Source: Psococerastis gibbosa
Lineage: Eukaryota > Arthropoda > Insecta > Psocodea > Psocidae
Direction of reading: 5' to 3'
Length of the DNA: 64,000 nt
Assembly (NCBI GenBank): GCA_963971405.1
Contig: OZ020484.1
Coordinates: 33,874,770 to 33,938,769, forward strand
Within the stretch, counting starts at the first letter, position 1, and each line of letters starts with the position of its first letter. Positions 34,170 through 47,500 of the stretch are shown one piece after another. A model generated the notes under the pieces. It had not been told where the DNA came from, did not search any database, and was given only the letters and a program-made list of their open reading frames with translations. Position numbers and translations under genes: made by a program.

Positions 34170-35651
34170 CCCAGGGTAGATAATTTTTTTTAAGACATTA
34201 AAGTATAGTAGAATGAAACCCATTGGAAATGGAAGATAATATGACAGACATTAAGGTAAAAAAAAATTACGGGCGATCTGAGTTCGGGAGGCAGGTAGGG
34301 GTGGTTTTTAAGGGTGAAATAAGGCACATCTTCATTTCCGACAAAACTACAAGTCTTATGGAAAAACGTCCAATAGCAAAAAGGTAGATAATAAGAAGAT
34401 GTACAACTTTAGTGATGACGCTTTTTTCACACAACTTCAAATTTTACGAGAAAAATGCCAAAAGCCAAGATTTTGGTTTTTTATTTTTAACTTTGATAAA
34501 AAAAAAACTTTTTGCGTGAAAATTGGGGAGAACTTACTTTCTTATATTTTTAATGCACTGTAATTTTTTTTTAATTTAAAATATTGATTTTTTCCAACTA
34601 ATTTTGACTATATATGGAAAAATCACCCTAATTTTCAATCGAAAAATCTCACGTCAAAATGTCAATTTTTTTTTTAAAATTAGATAGACTTTTTGGTCGT
34701 TGAAATCTCTATTTACCGACGATATAAAGGACAATATACTCCAATGTACAAAATTTTCGTAAAAAATGCAAAAAACCAAATCGAAAAATGATGTTTCTAA
34801 TATTTAAAACATAGTCCGGTCTATAGCCCTATATTTATATCTGCGTCAATCAGCTCTAAAATAAAAAAATAGCAATATTTTCGTTCTTAAATAGTATGTT
34901 TAACGTTACATAACCAAAAAAAATAAAATCGAATCACATTTTAGTACAATATTTGATGCGAGTTATTGTAATATTGGATGACTAAATTGACCGGACTATA
35001 TTTTTTAAAATATTAAAGACATCATTTTTCGATTTGGTTTTTTGCATTTTTTACGAAAATTTTGCACAGTGGAGTTTATTGTTCTTTATACCGTCGGAAA
35101 ATAGAGATTTCAACGGACAAAAGGCCTACATAATTTAAAAAAAAAAAATGACATTTTGACGTGAGATTTTTCGATTGAAAATTAGGGTGATTTTTCCATA
35201 TATAGTCAAAATTAGTTGGAAAAAATTAATATTTTAAATTAAAAAAATTACAGTGCATTAATAATATTAAAAAATAAGTTCTCCCTAATTTTCACGTAAA
35301 AAGTGTTTTTTTTATGAAAGTTAAAAATAAAAAACCAAAACCTTGGTTTTTGGCATTTTTCTCGTAAAATTTGAGGTTAGGTGAAAAAGGTGTAATCGTC
35401 AATGTTGTACATCTTGTTATCTACCTTTTCGCTATTTGACGTTTTCCCATAGGACTTGTAGTTTTGTCGGAAATGAAGATTATATTATATTTCACCCTTA
35501 AAACCCACCACTACCAGCCTCCCGAACTCAGATCGCCCGTAATTTATTTTTCCATTAATGTCTGTCATATTATCGACCATTTCCGATGGGTTTCATTCTA
35601 CTATAATTTAATGGTTTTTTTTTCACCATTTTTCAGGGGATCTACCCTGGG
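34170..35651. repeat. 1.48-kb imperfect palindrome, arms about 650 bp
   Basis: The left arm starts CCCAGGGTAGAT and the right arm ends ATCTACCCTGGG. Paired blocks run inward: ATTACGGGCGATCTGAGTTC with GAACTCAGATCGCCCGTAAT, TCACCCTAATTTTCAATCGA with TCGATTGAAAATTAGGGTGA, and AGTCCGGTC near 34811 with GACCGGACT near 34988. The spacer is about 170 bp. There is no coding capacity. Divergence between the arms is modest. It lies between UCK and UBL5. Confidence 0.88.
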
Positions 35652-35667
35652 CTACTCGTGCTATGCC

Positions 35668-35836
35668 TGCTGCAGCCTGATTATGGCGATTATAATACCG
35701 GGGGTAATATAATACCCTGGTATTAAAAATGTAAACAAGAAAATGTTTCAATGGAAAATGCTATTCAAAATTTGTTTGTTTACAGTTTTAACCCCAGGAG
35801 TAAGTTAATACCAATAGCCATGATCAAGCTGCTGAT
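35668..35836. repeat. Hairpin element (CAGCCTGATCATGGC family)
   Basis: The left arm is CTGCAGCCTGATTATGGCG, then TAATACCCTGGTATTAAAAA; the right arm is ACAGTTTTAACCCCAGG, then GCCATGATCAAGCTGCTG. It is related to 63331-63516 and directly abuts the large palindrome. Confidence 0.6.
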
Positions 35837-36307
35837 ACTCAGTTACCCTGAGGAATAGGATATCCCAAGAGCAGTTACTAACCCTGAGATTGGAGGCCTG
35901 TGTTAAGCAAGTAGGCACAAAGCATAAATTGCGCCCTAATCTCTCTGGGAACATATTATTTGTAACGCCCCTCTTACTCCGTCTAGACGGGAGCATTATA
36001 ACAAGTGGATACTAAGATGAACAAGGGAGTTTCATATGATACAGTAGTTTGTAATTTTATGTATTTCCAATTCTCATATTAGCATCCCAGTGCTTCGTTA
36101 GTTTAATCTCAAATTTTTTACTTGTACCTACCAAAGAATGAAAAAGTTACCAAAAAAATTGTTGAACCTTGCCATAAATCGCAAACGCGCGAAAAAGCTC
36201 AAATGCTAGTCATCAATTGGTTTACAAGTTAATGTAGAAATTCTTGAAAAGAATATAGTTAAGTATCTTGTAAATTGCGAATGTTCTTTTTCTTAACCTA
36301 AATGTCC

Positions 36308-37729
36308 TTATTGGTAATACAGCTCCAGATTCATCCCGTCGTGGATTTCATCTGAAGGTAAAGTTAAGGAAATATTTTGCTATCGTTTAAATGTTGTATT
36401 TGCTTTGACTTGTTAACTACTACTATAGCCTGTCCTCTTTATCTATAATACAAGCTGTTTTGGTATGATCCAGACCTATTTTTTGCTTTCCTAATTTTAA
36501 GTTAGCATAAGGAAACATTTTGATCGTCAAAATTTTTGATTTCGAGGTATCAATGGGTTTACATGTTTTGAGGTCCCAGGTACCAAAAATGTGGTTTTTA
36601 CGAAATGTTTGTGTGTGTGCCTGTCTGACTCGATTTGTGGGCAAACTACTCGGTTTATTTGAATGAAATTTGGCACGCATGTTCACAAAAATCATGCCTC
36701 GGGATTTCTTTTTATTGGGCCAACTCAATTTTGGGGGTTTTCACCCTCCAAAAACTACAAAACAGCTTAGAAAATTATTCCTTAAAAACGGCTCGAACGA
36801 TTTATTTTAAATTCACATATATTGCAGTCATTTTTAATGTAAACAAAATCCAATAAGTTGCCTCTTGCTAGGTTGGTTCTAAGGGAAAAAAAAACTCAAT
36901 TTCCATGAAAAATGACTAAAAAATAACTTGTCTGCTGATCCTTCCTATCGATTCTTTCTAACTTACTTAGTTTCAGGTATGTTTTAGGTGTTAAATAGAG
37001 TAACAAAACTGGTTGCTTTCCCAAGTTAAGTTTAGGTTTTTAATAAAAATTATTGTTTTAAAAATTATGGATAATTCACGACCCAATACACAGCGAAGCA
37101 TACCCTGCCACTATTACAGTGTTGTATTATATTGTTCTACCCATTCTTGACTATTCCATCGTCTCATCGATCAATTCTTTCCTTTGGGATATGGAAACTC
37201 GAAGTATCATAAATTCAACCATTTGACAAATATTTACCTTGGAACTATTACAGTACCTATCCTAATTGATGAATAGGAAAGCATATACGGGTTCACTCAT
37301 ACCGGTTCTTTTTATATGCAATTGGCTTATGGAATGGATATGGACTGATTTCTGAGGATGTCTCAAATGATGTAGGTACCCATTGGAGAAATAAGGAAGT
37401 ACGACTGTCTGACCAGGAATTAATATAAATTTAACACTACGTTTTATCCAATGTATGAAAATAAATAAAGTGGCTACATTTTTTAAATATAAGAAACAAA
37501 GTGTTTCATTTCTGTTAATTCCAAGATGCACTTTCTGTGTGTAAAGGATACAGTCTTGAAGTTTTATGTGGTCTTTGTAGACGGTGTACCATTTCTTTAA
37601 GACAATCTTGTCCCATTTCGTGCCAGTTTGTGCAGCTATTAGCTTTTTCAAATCACCAATAGTGTCGTCTCCATTACATTTTACTCGTACCTTCTTCCCC
37701 AATCTATCGTTACACGTTACTTCTAACAT
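36308..37729 (-). CDS. UBL5: Ubiquitin-like protein 5 / Hub1
   Basis: There are two coding exons on the minus strand: 37552-37729 (ATG at 37729) and 36308-36351 (TAA). The product is 73 residues, the exact family length. The N-terminal exon encodes [20 protein letters not shown] and [20 protein letters not shown]; the last exon gives [13 protein letters not shown]. The protein ends in the double Tyr of Hub1, not the GG of ubiquitin, so it binds rather than conjugates. By family knowledge Hub1 binds Snu66-type spliceosomal proteins. The intron is U12-type (separate entry). The ATG follows an AG acceptor directly. A likely non-coding 5' exon ends at 37888 (CAG|GTAAGTA on the minus strand). It is head-to-head with DENND6. 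Confidence 0.95.
36352..37551 (-). other. U12-type (minor spliceosome) intron of UBL5
   Basis: On the minus strand the intron starts GTATCCTTT, the U12 5' splice-site consensus. Just before the acceptor it has TTCCTTAACTT, a perfect U12 branch-site match (36362-36372), about 10 nt from CAG|A. There is no polypyrimidine tract of the U2 type. It interrupts the codon for Tyr60. The intron hosts a copy of the poly-G repeat family (36505-37100). Confidence 0.92.
36505..37100 (+). repeat. Dispersed repeat copy inside the UBL5 intron
   Basis: This is the second long copy of the 11975-12715 family. It lacks the long G run of that copy and has AATCCAATAAGTTGCC in its place. Shared blocks are AAAATCATGCCTCGGGA, TTTTAAATTCACATATATTG and GGTATGTTTTAGGTGTTAAA. 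Confidence 0.62.
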
Positions 37730-38562
37730 CTGTAATTAAAATACAGAAAAAAAGGGTGCAATAAAACGTGTATTGTAGGTAGCAGTATACAATTCTACCC
37801 AATAAAAATACTGCTACGCACAGGTCTTGCATTGGCGGAATGATTGTAGAACTCTCATCAATTAATAAGGAAATCCTGCATACTTACCTGATCTTTAAAT
37901 ACATATTAATAAATATTGATAGTACTCGTAGCACAAATTACTGAAAAAAAACTTCTTTTTAGAATTAATTTTAATGCCCATCCAGTCCACGCCATGTCTT
38001 CTTAAGTCCTTATTTCTGTTTCCCTGTACCCTCCTTTTAGTTTTTTTTGGCAACCCTAAAGCTTTGTTATGATAAATTTTGTGTGACAATGAGGTTAGAC
38101 ATGGCCTACGGCTACTGGATTGGAGCATCTACAGCTCTTATATTGCGCACACTGGAAAAGTCTGTAAACCTGTTGTAAGGAAGCGGTCTTAGGTATTTGT
38201 TATACTTCCACTCTAATTAATAGATAAATAATTTAGTTACCTTATTTTTAAATTATTATTAAAAATCTTGTCACTTTGTTGATATTTTGATTTCTTATTG
38301 ACCAAAACGTTCTAATGCCACGTTAAATTGTAAGCAGAAGAATTTAGAAATCTAGTGCCACGTCTGTTAGTAAACACTAAACACAAAATGAAAATAATTG
38401 ACAGATTAATTTTTAATTTTTTAATCTAATTTGTCACAGTAAGGGCCTGTTTACGATGTTATTTCTGTGATGAACATGAGTACAAATAGCTGCTATAATT
38501 GATTAGAAATGTACGTTTTTTGATGTGTCCTTCGATGTGAAATCTGCACTGGAAATGTAAAA
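37730..38562. promoter_or_regulatory. Head-to-head interval UBL5/DENND6
   Basis: The start codons point away from each other across 833 bp. The minus strand carries a plausible UBL5 5' UTR exon ending at 37888, so the promoter DNA shared by the pair is probably within about 37950-38540. No core promoter motif was identified. ORFs here are not conserved-looking. Confidence 0.4.
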
Positions 38563-41500
38563 ATGGCAAATGAGGCCAAGATAGAAGACGAATGCTGCAG
38601 CTCAGTGGGTAATTCTGCTGGCCTTTTACCGTGGGATAGATTTTCTGCATGGGTTCATTGCATTTGCGTTGTAACCTTTGATCTCGAAATCGGACAAGCA
38701 ATGGAGGTAAGCTGCCTGCTGATGTATATGGCCGTCAGAATCGCCAGTGCTAATTTTAGGGGCATTGAAGGTCAGCTCAGCAGCTTTAATATGGGGATAT
38801 TTTGTTGGGGTGAAACACAAAAATCTCAAATTAGCCTATTGCTAACAAACAACGTTGGTCCGATTAAGAGTACGAACAATCTCAGTTTATTCAGGGTATT
38901 TATCATTCATGAATACTAGTAGGAAACAAGTCGACCGATCTCTTTAGCGACTATTAGAGGACCTCACGGAGAGTTTCAGAAATGGTGGATCTAACACATT
39001 GACCGGTTGGCTTACCATACATGCAACATCTATACAATTAAGAAGAAGGCGTTCATGGTCGTAGTTCTATTCGTACCCTCCAAGCTCGTACTAATCAATA
39101 CCTTGCTTTTAGGTCATGTATCCAAATTCATCTGTTTTGACTGAACAAGAGAAGACGAGCATATGCTATTTAGCTTTTCCTGACTCTAATTCAGGTTGCA
39201 TGGGTGATACTCAATTTCACTTTCGAATGCGCTCCATTTCCAAAGCATCCGCCAGTGTAGATGCCAGTTATTTATATGGTTTTGTGTACTTTCGTCAAGT
39301 TAAGGACAGAAATTTGCCTCGAGGATATTTCCAAAAGGTAATTCTACCAGCCTACTAAGCATAGTTATTTTAATTTTATAATGTTAACTTAATTTCAACA
39401 TTAATAACAAATGTTTTCAAAGGAGCCCTAAGAGTGGATACACCGTCTATTGTATAGATAACTCATTATGGCCTCAGTTGATAGCAGTTGCGGATTCCAG
39501 AGGTTTGTCGCCTGAGGCTTATTTTTAACGAGTAACTCCTACAATTATTTAACAGGCATTTAGAGGCAGGGGCCTCACAGTCTAGAAATATTATGATGAT
39601 GGGAGTAGCAGACCATGCCTGGCCTGAAGACCATTTAAAATCAAATGGTTTATAGAATCATAGAAATGGTACCACCGGTGATGTCGACCGCAGACTTTGA
39701 TCAAACGTTTGAAAATACTCTTTCAGATAGAGGTGTATCGTTCTTACTTGAACCGTTCTTTGAGCCATGAACTGGTTGAACCGGTTCCCGACTACAAAAA
39801 TATTAGGTTCTTGAAGAACGCAATGCAGCCGGTTCTTTTCCAATATTATAGGGAGTGAAGAACGTGTGGCTCGAAAACAAACCAAAATTTTAAGTGAAAA
39901 TAATGAATTAATAGAATGGTTTTGATCCTCTTTTTTGCATCAGTTACCCTATTTTTATCAAAGCAAAGCTGCCGCTTAAAGTAGGCTACTAAAGCAGTAT
40001 AATATGTTTTAACCTACATAAAATAGGCTACGTAGAAAAATTGTTAACTATCCTTTTCTTTGGAAAGTTCAACGATTGTTGTGAATCAAATACTCTCAAC
40101 TTTCAAATATAAGAAAGAACGGGGAACCCGGAGAACGCTATAAACATTGGCGAACTGGTTCTGTATAGGAACTGGATAGTGGATAGGGAGCGATGAACGA
40201 GTGAAGTGTGAACCAGTTGCCAGTGTTAGGATTGAGGTGGAGCCATGAACCGGTTCTTAAAAGAACGCATAATAAGAACCGTTCTTTTTGAATCACTTGA
40301 ACTGAGAACGCAAATTCTCGAGAAAACCAAGACCGGCCCACCTCTACTTTCAGATCGGCCCATCAGCCCGAATTCTACGGTGTCATCATCTCCCTCCGGT
40401 CGTGAAAGCTTTGAATGAAATAAATAAATAATTATTTATGCGGAAACAGATCTAAAAGTCTAATAAAATACAAATTTCATATTAATGAACTCCATCAAAT
40501 CAAAAAGCTGTATATTTTTACAATTATATGGGTGACTTACCGCAGGACTAGTCCGTGTGCGGTTTAGGCTTTTATACAAATAACTACAAATAAAATGACT
40601 AGCTTTGTACTTTTGCACGAATTTGATTTTAAATTTCTTTCAGAGCGTTGTAATAGTTTCACATCTACCTCTGGTTAGTTTATACATGAACGTGTTAAGT
40701 ACAATGGCTCCTGAGTTTTTTGACCATGGTGAAACGTGTTTGGAAGCAGCCTGCCGGGAAATTGGCAAGTGGCCCCTGCCTGTACCAAATCAAATGCTCT
40801 CTCTTTCTATTTTCGGATCTGATTTACAGGTATGTAGTCTAAATATTCATTATGTCGGTCTAATTGAGAGACTATCGGAGGCTTAAAATTATTGAAAAAA
40901 TAAGACGCAACTGATCCACAATAAAATATATAATAAGTGGCTGGTTTCGGTAAGATACCATCATCAGACTAAACAAACATATGATAACACCCCATTAGGT
41001 ATATACATACCAACATTTTATTTTGGATCAGTTGCGTCTTATTTTTTCAATAATTTTAAGTATAATGAAGTTCCATGAAGTCACTTTGGGGAATCTCACT
41101 ATGACTATCGGAGACACAAATATTTTTTTTTATCAAAATTTAATTACCTATGAAATATAGATCGTCACATTACTTCTTACTTCTTAGTTGCTTGGACTTA
41201 AGCTCAGGTGATGCCTCAGAATTACCCTTGCTGCCAGTGCCAACATCAATATGATCTTGTGAAGTCCGCCATTATTGTGTTCAACCTGTCCCATTGTGTG
41301 CAAGGGGCTGAGTACTGCAGGAAGATGTGCGCAAGTGTCTCATTAGTCAGCCCACATGCACGGCAGATTGGAGATGCGATAAGGTGGAAACGATGCAAGT
41401 ATTGGTTTGTGGCAATGTGGCCCGTTCCTGTTCTGGCATCCACCAGCATGGGTTGATTTAAAAAATATAGACTAGGCAGGTTGCCCTATGTATGTATGTA

Positions 41501-44500
41501 TATAATAGACATCAACTACCTAGAGCGTGTTGAATGCGGACCCTGCCAAATAGCTGACATGCCTGCGTTCAATTAACTGCCTGCTGTTGTATAATACAGA
41601 TGAATGAAATGCATGGGTCAACAGCAGCTTTTCTCTGTACCTGGCTTCTCCGATCAGTGGACCTGGGGAGCCAGGCTTTTAGGCTTATGAGTTTGTTTAA
41701 ATATAAGACACACTGCTCCAACCACTAGCCCTTCGTTCTGTCAGTATCTACATAACCTCTATGGAACCACAGGGAAGTACTGGCGAATTCTTGTGGAGTA
41801 GCTCGGTGGCTTTATTCCGACCTCTTCTGGAATTCAATGGTGAATTCTCGTTTACGAGCTGTGAAACCACACCGGATTTCCCTCACTAACATTGCGAGAA
41901 GATTATGTGCCCGTCCCTAGCACCGATTGGCATAAATTATGGAACGTCACCCGGCCGTCCCCACGTTTCCGTTTTTTGGACGAACCCAGGTCGATAGTTG
42001 TGGTCAATTAGAATTTATTGGTGACGGCCACAAACTGTACAGTATGCATATCAATGCTAAGAGGGAGATTAATTACTTGTATTACTCAGAGCTGTCTCTT
42101 AAAAACCGCGATTTACCAGCTAATTATTTGTTAGAAATGACAGTGCTTCCAGTTTGTGTTCAATGTCTGTCGCTTTTTGTCTGCAGGTGGAACTGCCTTC
42201 TCCACCATCTCAGCTTCTCTCTGCCGTCTGTGACGTCGACTCTTTCCAATGCTTTTCGTCGCTTTTGCATCACATTCAGTTACTGTGGGAACTTGTACTC
42301 ATTGGCGAGCCGATGGTTGTTATGGCTAGCCAACCGCAGACATGTAGCGATCTTGTGCAAGCTTTAGTTAGGTTTGTATATCCTCTTGTAATTTCTCTGT
42401 GGGCTTCGCCATACAACCCAGTTCAGGCGGGAGCCATCTTTTTATATCATGAGAGTTGCGCCTTTACCTCTAATCTTACTTCCCAAAAGAAAGCGTGACC
42501 ACAAGCCTTCTATTCCTCCCCCTTGATACCCGATAGTTCTGTACTGAATATTAAACTATTTTTATCATGAGTATTTGCAAAATTAACTTTGTTTGCAGTA
42601 TGATAGCCCCTCTCCGGTACTGCGCTGACTACCGGCCCTACTTTACAATTCACGATGCAGAGTTCAAAGAGTATACTAATAGGACGCAGTCCCCACCGCC
42701 TGTTATACTGGGCGTAACCAATCCTTTCTTCGCCAAAACTCTTCAGCACTGGCCTCACATTATCAAGACGAGTGACGGCGGCACAGCAGGACATAAATTG
42801 CGAAAAGGTTAGTCGTCTGTTGTTATCAAGGGGCAAATTCCACCGACCTCGTTTTTGATCGTGAGCGTGACATTGACGTGGTAGCAGACATTTTTAGACT
42901 GTCTTTAATGTCTGCTACCATGTCAATGTCACGCTCACGATCAAAAACGAGGTCGGTGGACTTGGCGCCCAGGGGTAACGCGATTGATAATTTTATTACT
43001 ATTTCCGAAACCTATAGCGTCGAAGCCTTTTTTTTTTTTAAAGATAAATTGCATTGACCTTTTCAGTCGCCTTTGTAGGTTATTACCCGTGATGAGTACG
43101 ACACGTCTCCGATTGCATGGCGTGTAAAGACTCGCACAAGTGCAAGCACGTTACCGCCTGGCCATCGAAGTCGATAAAACCTGGTCTGAAGCAGGAGAAC
43201 AGAAGTCGAAATCCTGGAAAAGGAAGATATTATTGTTCGCTTCGAATTCGGTGGGTTGGAACATGTAAGAGCAAATAACACTGCTTCTTCTTTAAATGCC
43301 GCCTCTTCTATGGAAGATTGGCGATCATCATTTGGACCTTGGAGACTGCTGCTCTGGAAAGGGAAGTCGTTCGTGCTCTTGTCAAGGCACTTTTTCCACC
43401 ACGATTTTAAACCCTCTGTCCTTCTATCTTCCCATGGATTATTACATGCAGAAGGCGATACGTTTTGTTCCTCACTGCACCTCAAACTACGTGTATAAAG
43501 TGGGATTGTTCAAGGGCAGAAGGTGGCAAAGCAGGTCATGGTCAGTCGGAGGGATGAGGTGGCGAGTGACATGCGAAAGATGTCGAAAGATGTAAATAGA
43601 ATTATGTATATTTATTTATTTTGGACCACAGACTCATGGCTAATAGGTGTCTATTTATGTTTAGAGCCCCAGTGGCTTATATACTGTAGTTTGAAACAAC
43701 AAGTGACACCGTTCAGCCTGCAGGTTTTGTCTTCACTTTCACGAGCGTCCATAAGCTAAGTATTGATACACAATGTTGTTTACACAAACGGGCTCTTATT
43801 TTTTAAAAAATAATAATAACAGTAATATGACTTCCATTTCTCCCCCCTCGCAATGTTCCTCAATTAAAATTTCATTAATTTCAACGTCTTTTACTCCATC
43901 AGGTGCAAACTTGCGGATGCTGGATAGTCGTCCGGGGGTGTACACGCAGTACAGGTCTTTTCTTCACCGAGACGGTGACATAGAGAAGAAGCTGCGGAAG
44001 GGCGTGCAAACCAAGCGGCCAGCCAATGTTCAAACTGTTCTACTTAAGCGGTATCTACTAGAATTAACCCACAGCTTTATGATTCCTCTCGAGCGGTATA
44101 TGGCTTCCTGTATGCCTCTGCAAAAGAATATTTCTCCGTTCAAGGTATGTCTTAAGAATTTTCTGTCACCATATATTGGAAAGTGGAAGCCGGTGGATGT
44201 ACCGCAGTCCTCCACCATGGCAGAAAACTGCAGAATCAGAGTTACCTTTACCGTAAATTAACCAATAAATGGTGAGAGTGGCCCTAAAATATTTCTTTAT
44301 TGAATAGTATTATCAATCATATTCAATAATACTAATCGTAATACAGTAAATGCGTCATAAACGTAAGTTTAACTTAGCTGGGGTTGAGCTGTAGGCTACT
44401 AGCGAGGTCACAGGTGGCGGATAGCGAAAAAGCCACCAGATATGGTGGCTAGATGCGAATATAACGAAAAGCAGTCTTCGACCAAGCAGTGGCATCATCG

Positions 44501-47500
44501 GAGAGTGTGGTGATGCAAGCATGTCTAGAAAAAGCCTCAGCCCGAGGATGACTATATGAAAGGGCGAATAGTTGCCGCCACTAAATAAGCAACTACTGCT
44601 ATTGCTCTTGGGATACAACTCCTTAAAAGGCGGATGAACCTGCAGTGGGTCAACGGCATTAGGTTGCGAAATGAAACGGGCAACTACTGCATTGAAGGCT
44701 ATGGCATCCCTATTTTTAGCAACATGAAAAAGTTTCAAGCAAAAATATATTCCGAAAGTAAAATAGTCCCCGTTCGGAGCTCTGCTCGAAACGACGCAAG
44801 AAAGAAGACAAGAAATAATACTCGGAAAAAGATGAAGAACCCATGAGTTTCTCCAGTGACTTCGTAGAAGTCAACTTACAGCTGGAGGCAGATTGTGGCA
44901 GACCGGATCCCATGGTGGAAACTGCTAATAGACGTCGAAGTCTCCCCGGTATGTGATCACCATCCTCATCAGGACGATTTAATTCAAACATACGTCAAAA
45001 AGCCACCCCCCCCCCCCCCATGAAATCTTTATAAAACCCTATGTCTATGTACTGTATGAGTTCAATAACGCTTACTCTAATTTTTAAGTAGCCTACGATG
45101 TCAATTTACTTTTAACGACTTCCTGATGGCGTCAGGCCCGCTGCTAACCAGTGTGACCCGCGGTGACTGGGCTGGTCTCTATCACAGGTTCTTCCTCTCA
45201 CCTAAATATTATGTTTTCAGGAAGCTCCTGCCCCGCGACCATTCGACCCCAACGACTTCCTAATGACGCTGGACACGTCAGGACCGCAGCTAACCAGTGG
45301 GACCCGCGGTGACTGGGCTGGTCTCTACCGCAGGTTCTTCCGCTCACCGAATTTCTCCGGTTGGTACAACGCGCGGTACCAGGAACTTAGTGATACTCTT
45401 ACGGCACTGCACCTCAAGTCCCTGTCCCAAGCTGTGAGTACTTTTTTGTTACAATTAGAGTTCCAAATACATGAGAGAGAACGGACATTTGCAAAATTAT
45501 GTGCTATGGAACTCCATCCTAACTGTGATTAGGAAATCTAGAAGCATTGCTTCCTTCAGGTCGAGTTTAAGAGCTCAATGATGGATGTGCAGAAGTGTTG
45601 TGTGGCAAACTTTTAATTTCAGGGTTTGTACCTGTACTGTACTATGTTTATGATTGCTTATCATCCCAGTTCAGTGTAAGAGAAGGCCTTTTGGGCCTAA
45701 ATTCGCTGTGATGGCAGGTTTATATTGTTTTTTCTCTCGTAGATCCAATAAATAATTAAAAAATAAATAAATACATGAGGATTTATAAAATACTTGTCAA
45801 TATTTCGTCATTTTTGTAAACCTTTATTTTTTAATGGCTTAAATCGCGTATAAACAACTTAATGAATGTATCCGATTAACCTCATCAATCGCCTCACTAA
45901 GTCAATTATTATTATTTCATAATTTAAATCATAAAATTCCTTGTACTGTAGATTATAAAATTAAAACGAAGACGATGGGCAAACTTAAAAAATTGGAAAA
46001 ATACGTCAATTATTGAAGACAAGTGGAATGGGGTGTACAAATAAAAATGCAATATTTAATTTAATTCCGTCCGTGGCATTATCAATAATGAAGAAAAATT
46101 GACAAATGGAATAGCTGCCATAGCCGCCTAACCATATTAAAAATAATCACGATTGACATGCATTTACGTACTTCGAAGACGGAAAACTTTTTGCGTTTTC
46201 CGCAATATAAAGCTCATTCTTTTGCTTCGTTTTCAATTTATTGCTTGATTTTGAGGGCTCATGGGCTATGTTATTGTTGTGGTATTTTAACAATCCAGTC
46301 GCAGTTCCATCCACGACGATTTTGTCTAATGCCACCTACTGTAAATCTCATCACCGTTGGCCAGACTTAGCTTATGGTAGGCGTGATCTATTCTATTTTA
46401 TTATCATTCAAAACAGTGGGGATTGATTTCATTTCAGTAATATTTTCCACATTCACTATGAAATACTTCGTCATAATAAAAATAAAATAACTTAGTCAAG
46501 TATATCCTAGCTTATATGTATATATGTTTAGTAGGCTAACACTTGACTTAAGTTATTTAATATTTTACTGTTGGGTATACATTTGGTATATACTATTTCT
46601 CTATGGATTCCTGTATGAAAAGTGCCCATTAAGGTTAAGGTCACATGCTGTGGAACAGTCCATTCATGGTGTATATATATGCAAGTCGATGACCTACTCA
46701 AAGCAAAATTCGGGGCATTAACGTGTATTCTCTTAACCGCTAAGGCGATGTGCAGAGGAACTTGACTCTTTGCGACTTTGCCAATGACCCGCATTAACAG
46801 TTTTAAGATAAATTGTTGAAACAACTGCGGTTAAGCTTTCTTGCCTATTGTCTGAATTTTCCATCAACGTAAACATTTCTGCTAACACTTAGCTGGAAAC
46901 AATTGTCTGTGCCAATCTCGCAAGCCTTTGTTGACGAGTGATTACTTGTGTGCGGAGTTGATGCCGCTGTGATGGTGTTGACATCTATGGCTTTCAACAG
47001 ATTATTTTCAAAACAGCAAACCAAATTTCACTGCCAACATTGCTTTTTTCATCTCCCTTCTTTCTCTTGCCGAATTGCCGGAGTCATATGATGAAGCTGT
47101 AGAATCCGGGCTCATGGGCTTACTTCCAAACGCTTTGTCAACACCTGCAGTCGATATATTCAGTGGTATCAGAGGCGTAAAGTTTTAGAATCATGGCGGG
47201 GGCAAAACTAAGTATACCATATGACGTCATCAGGCAGGATAAGGAAAAATTGAAGATATAAGTGGAAAATAGTAGGGTTTTACCCATTTTAATAGTAGTA
47301 AAGCATAGCTGTAGATGTTACAAAGCTAACAAAGAAGTGCTTATATTCATATTGCTGCAAAGGGGACTGGGGAGACATGAGCCACGTCTTACATTGCTCG
47401 AGGCTGGGGGGGGGGGGCAAGTTGGACCGTGCCCCCCCCCTCCCCCCACTTTACGCCCCTAAGTGGTATTACGAGGATCAAATCAAATCAAATGTATTTA

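Noticed and set aside
37895-38128. 77-codon minus ORF upstream of UBL5
   Set aside because: No family resemblance. It lies in the probable 5' UTR or promoter of UBL5 and next to a good donor that makes a non-coding exon more likely.
41939-42367. 142-codon plus ORF overlapping DENND6 exon 4
   Set aside because: It is in a different frame from the conserved exon; the exon frame continues from exon 3 in phase.
43063-43595. Long ORFs on both strands in DENND6 intron 5
   Set aside because: They coincide with a dispersed repeat also present near 49.3 and 61.1 kb, and the encoded sequence is not a known domain.
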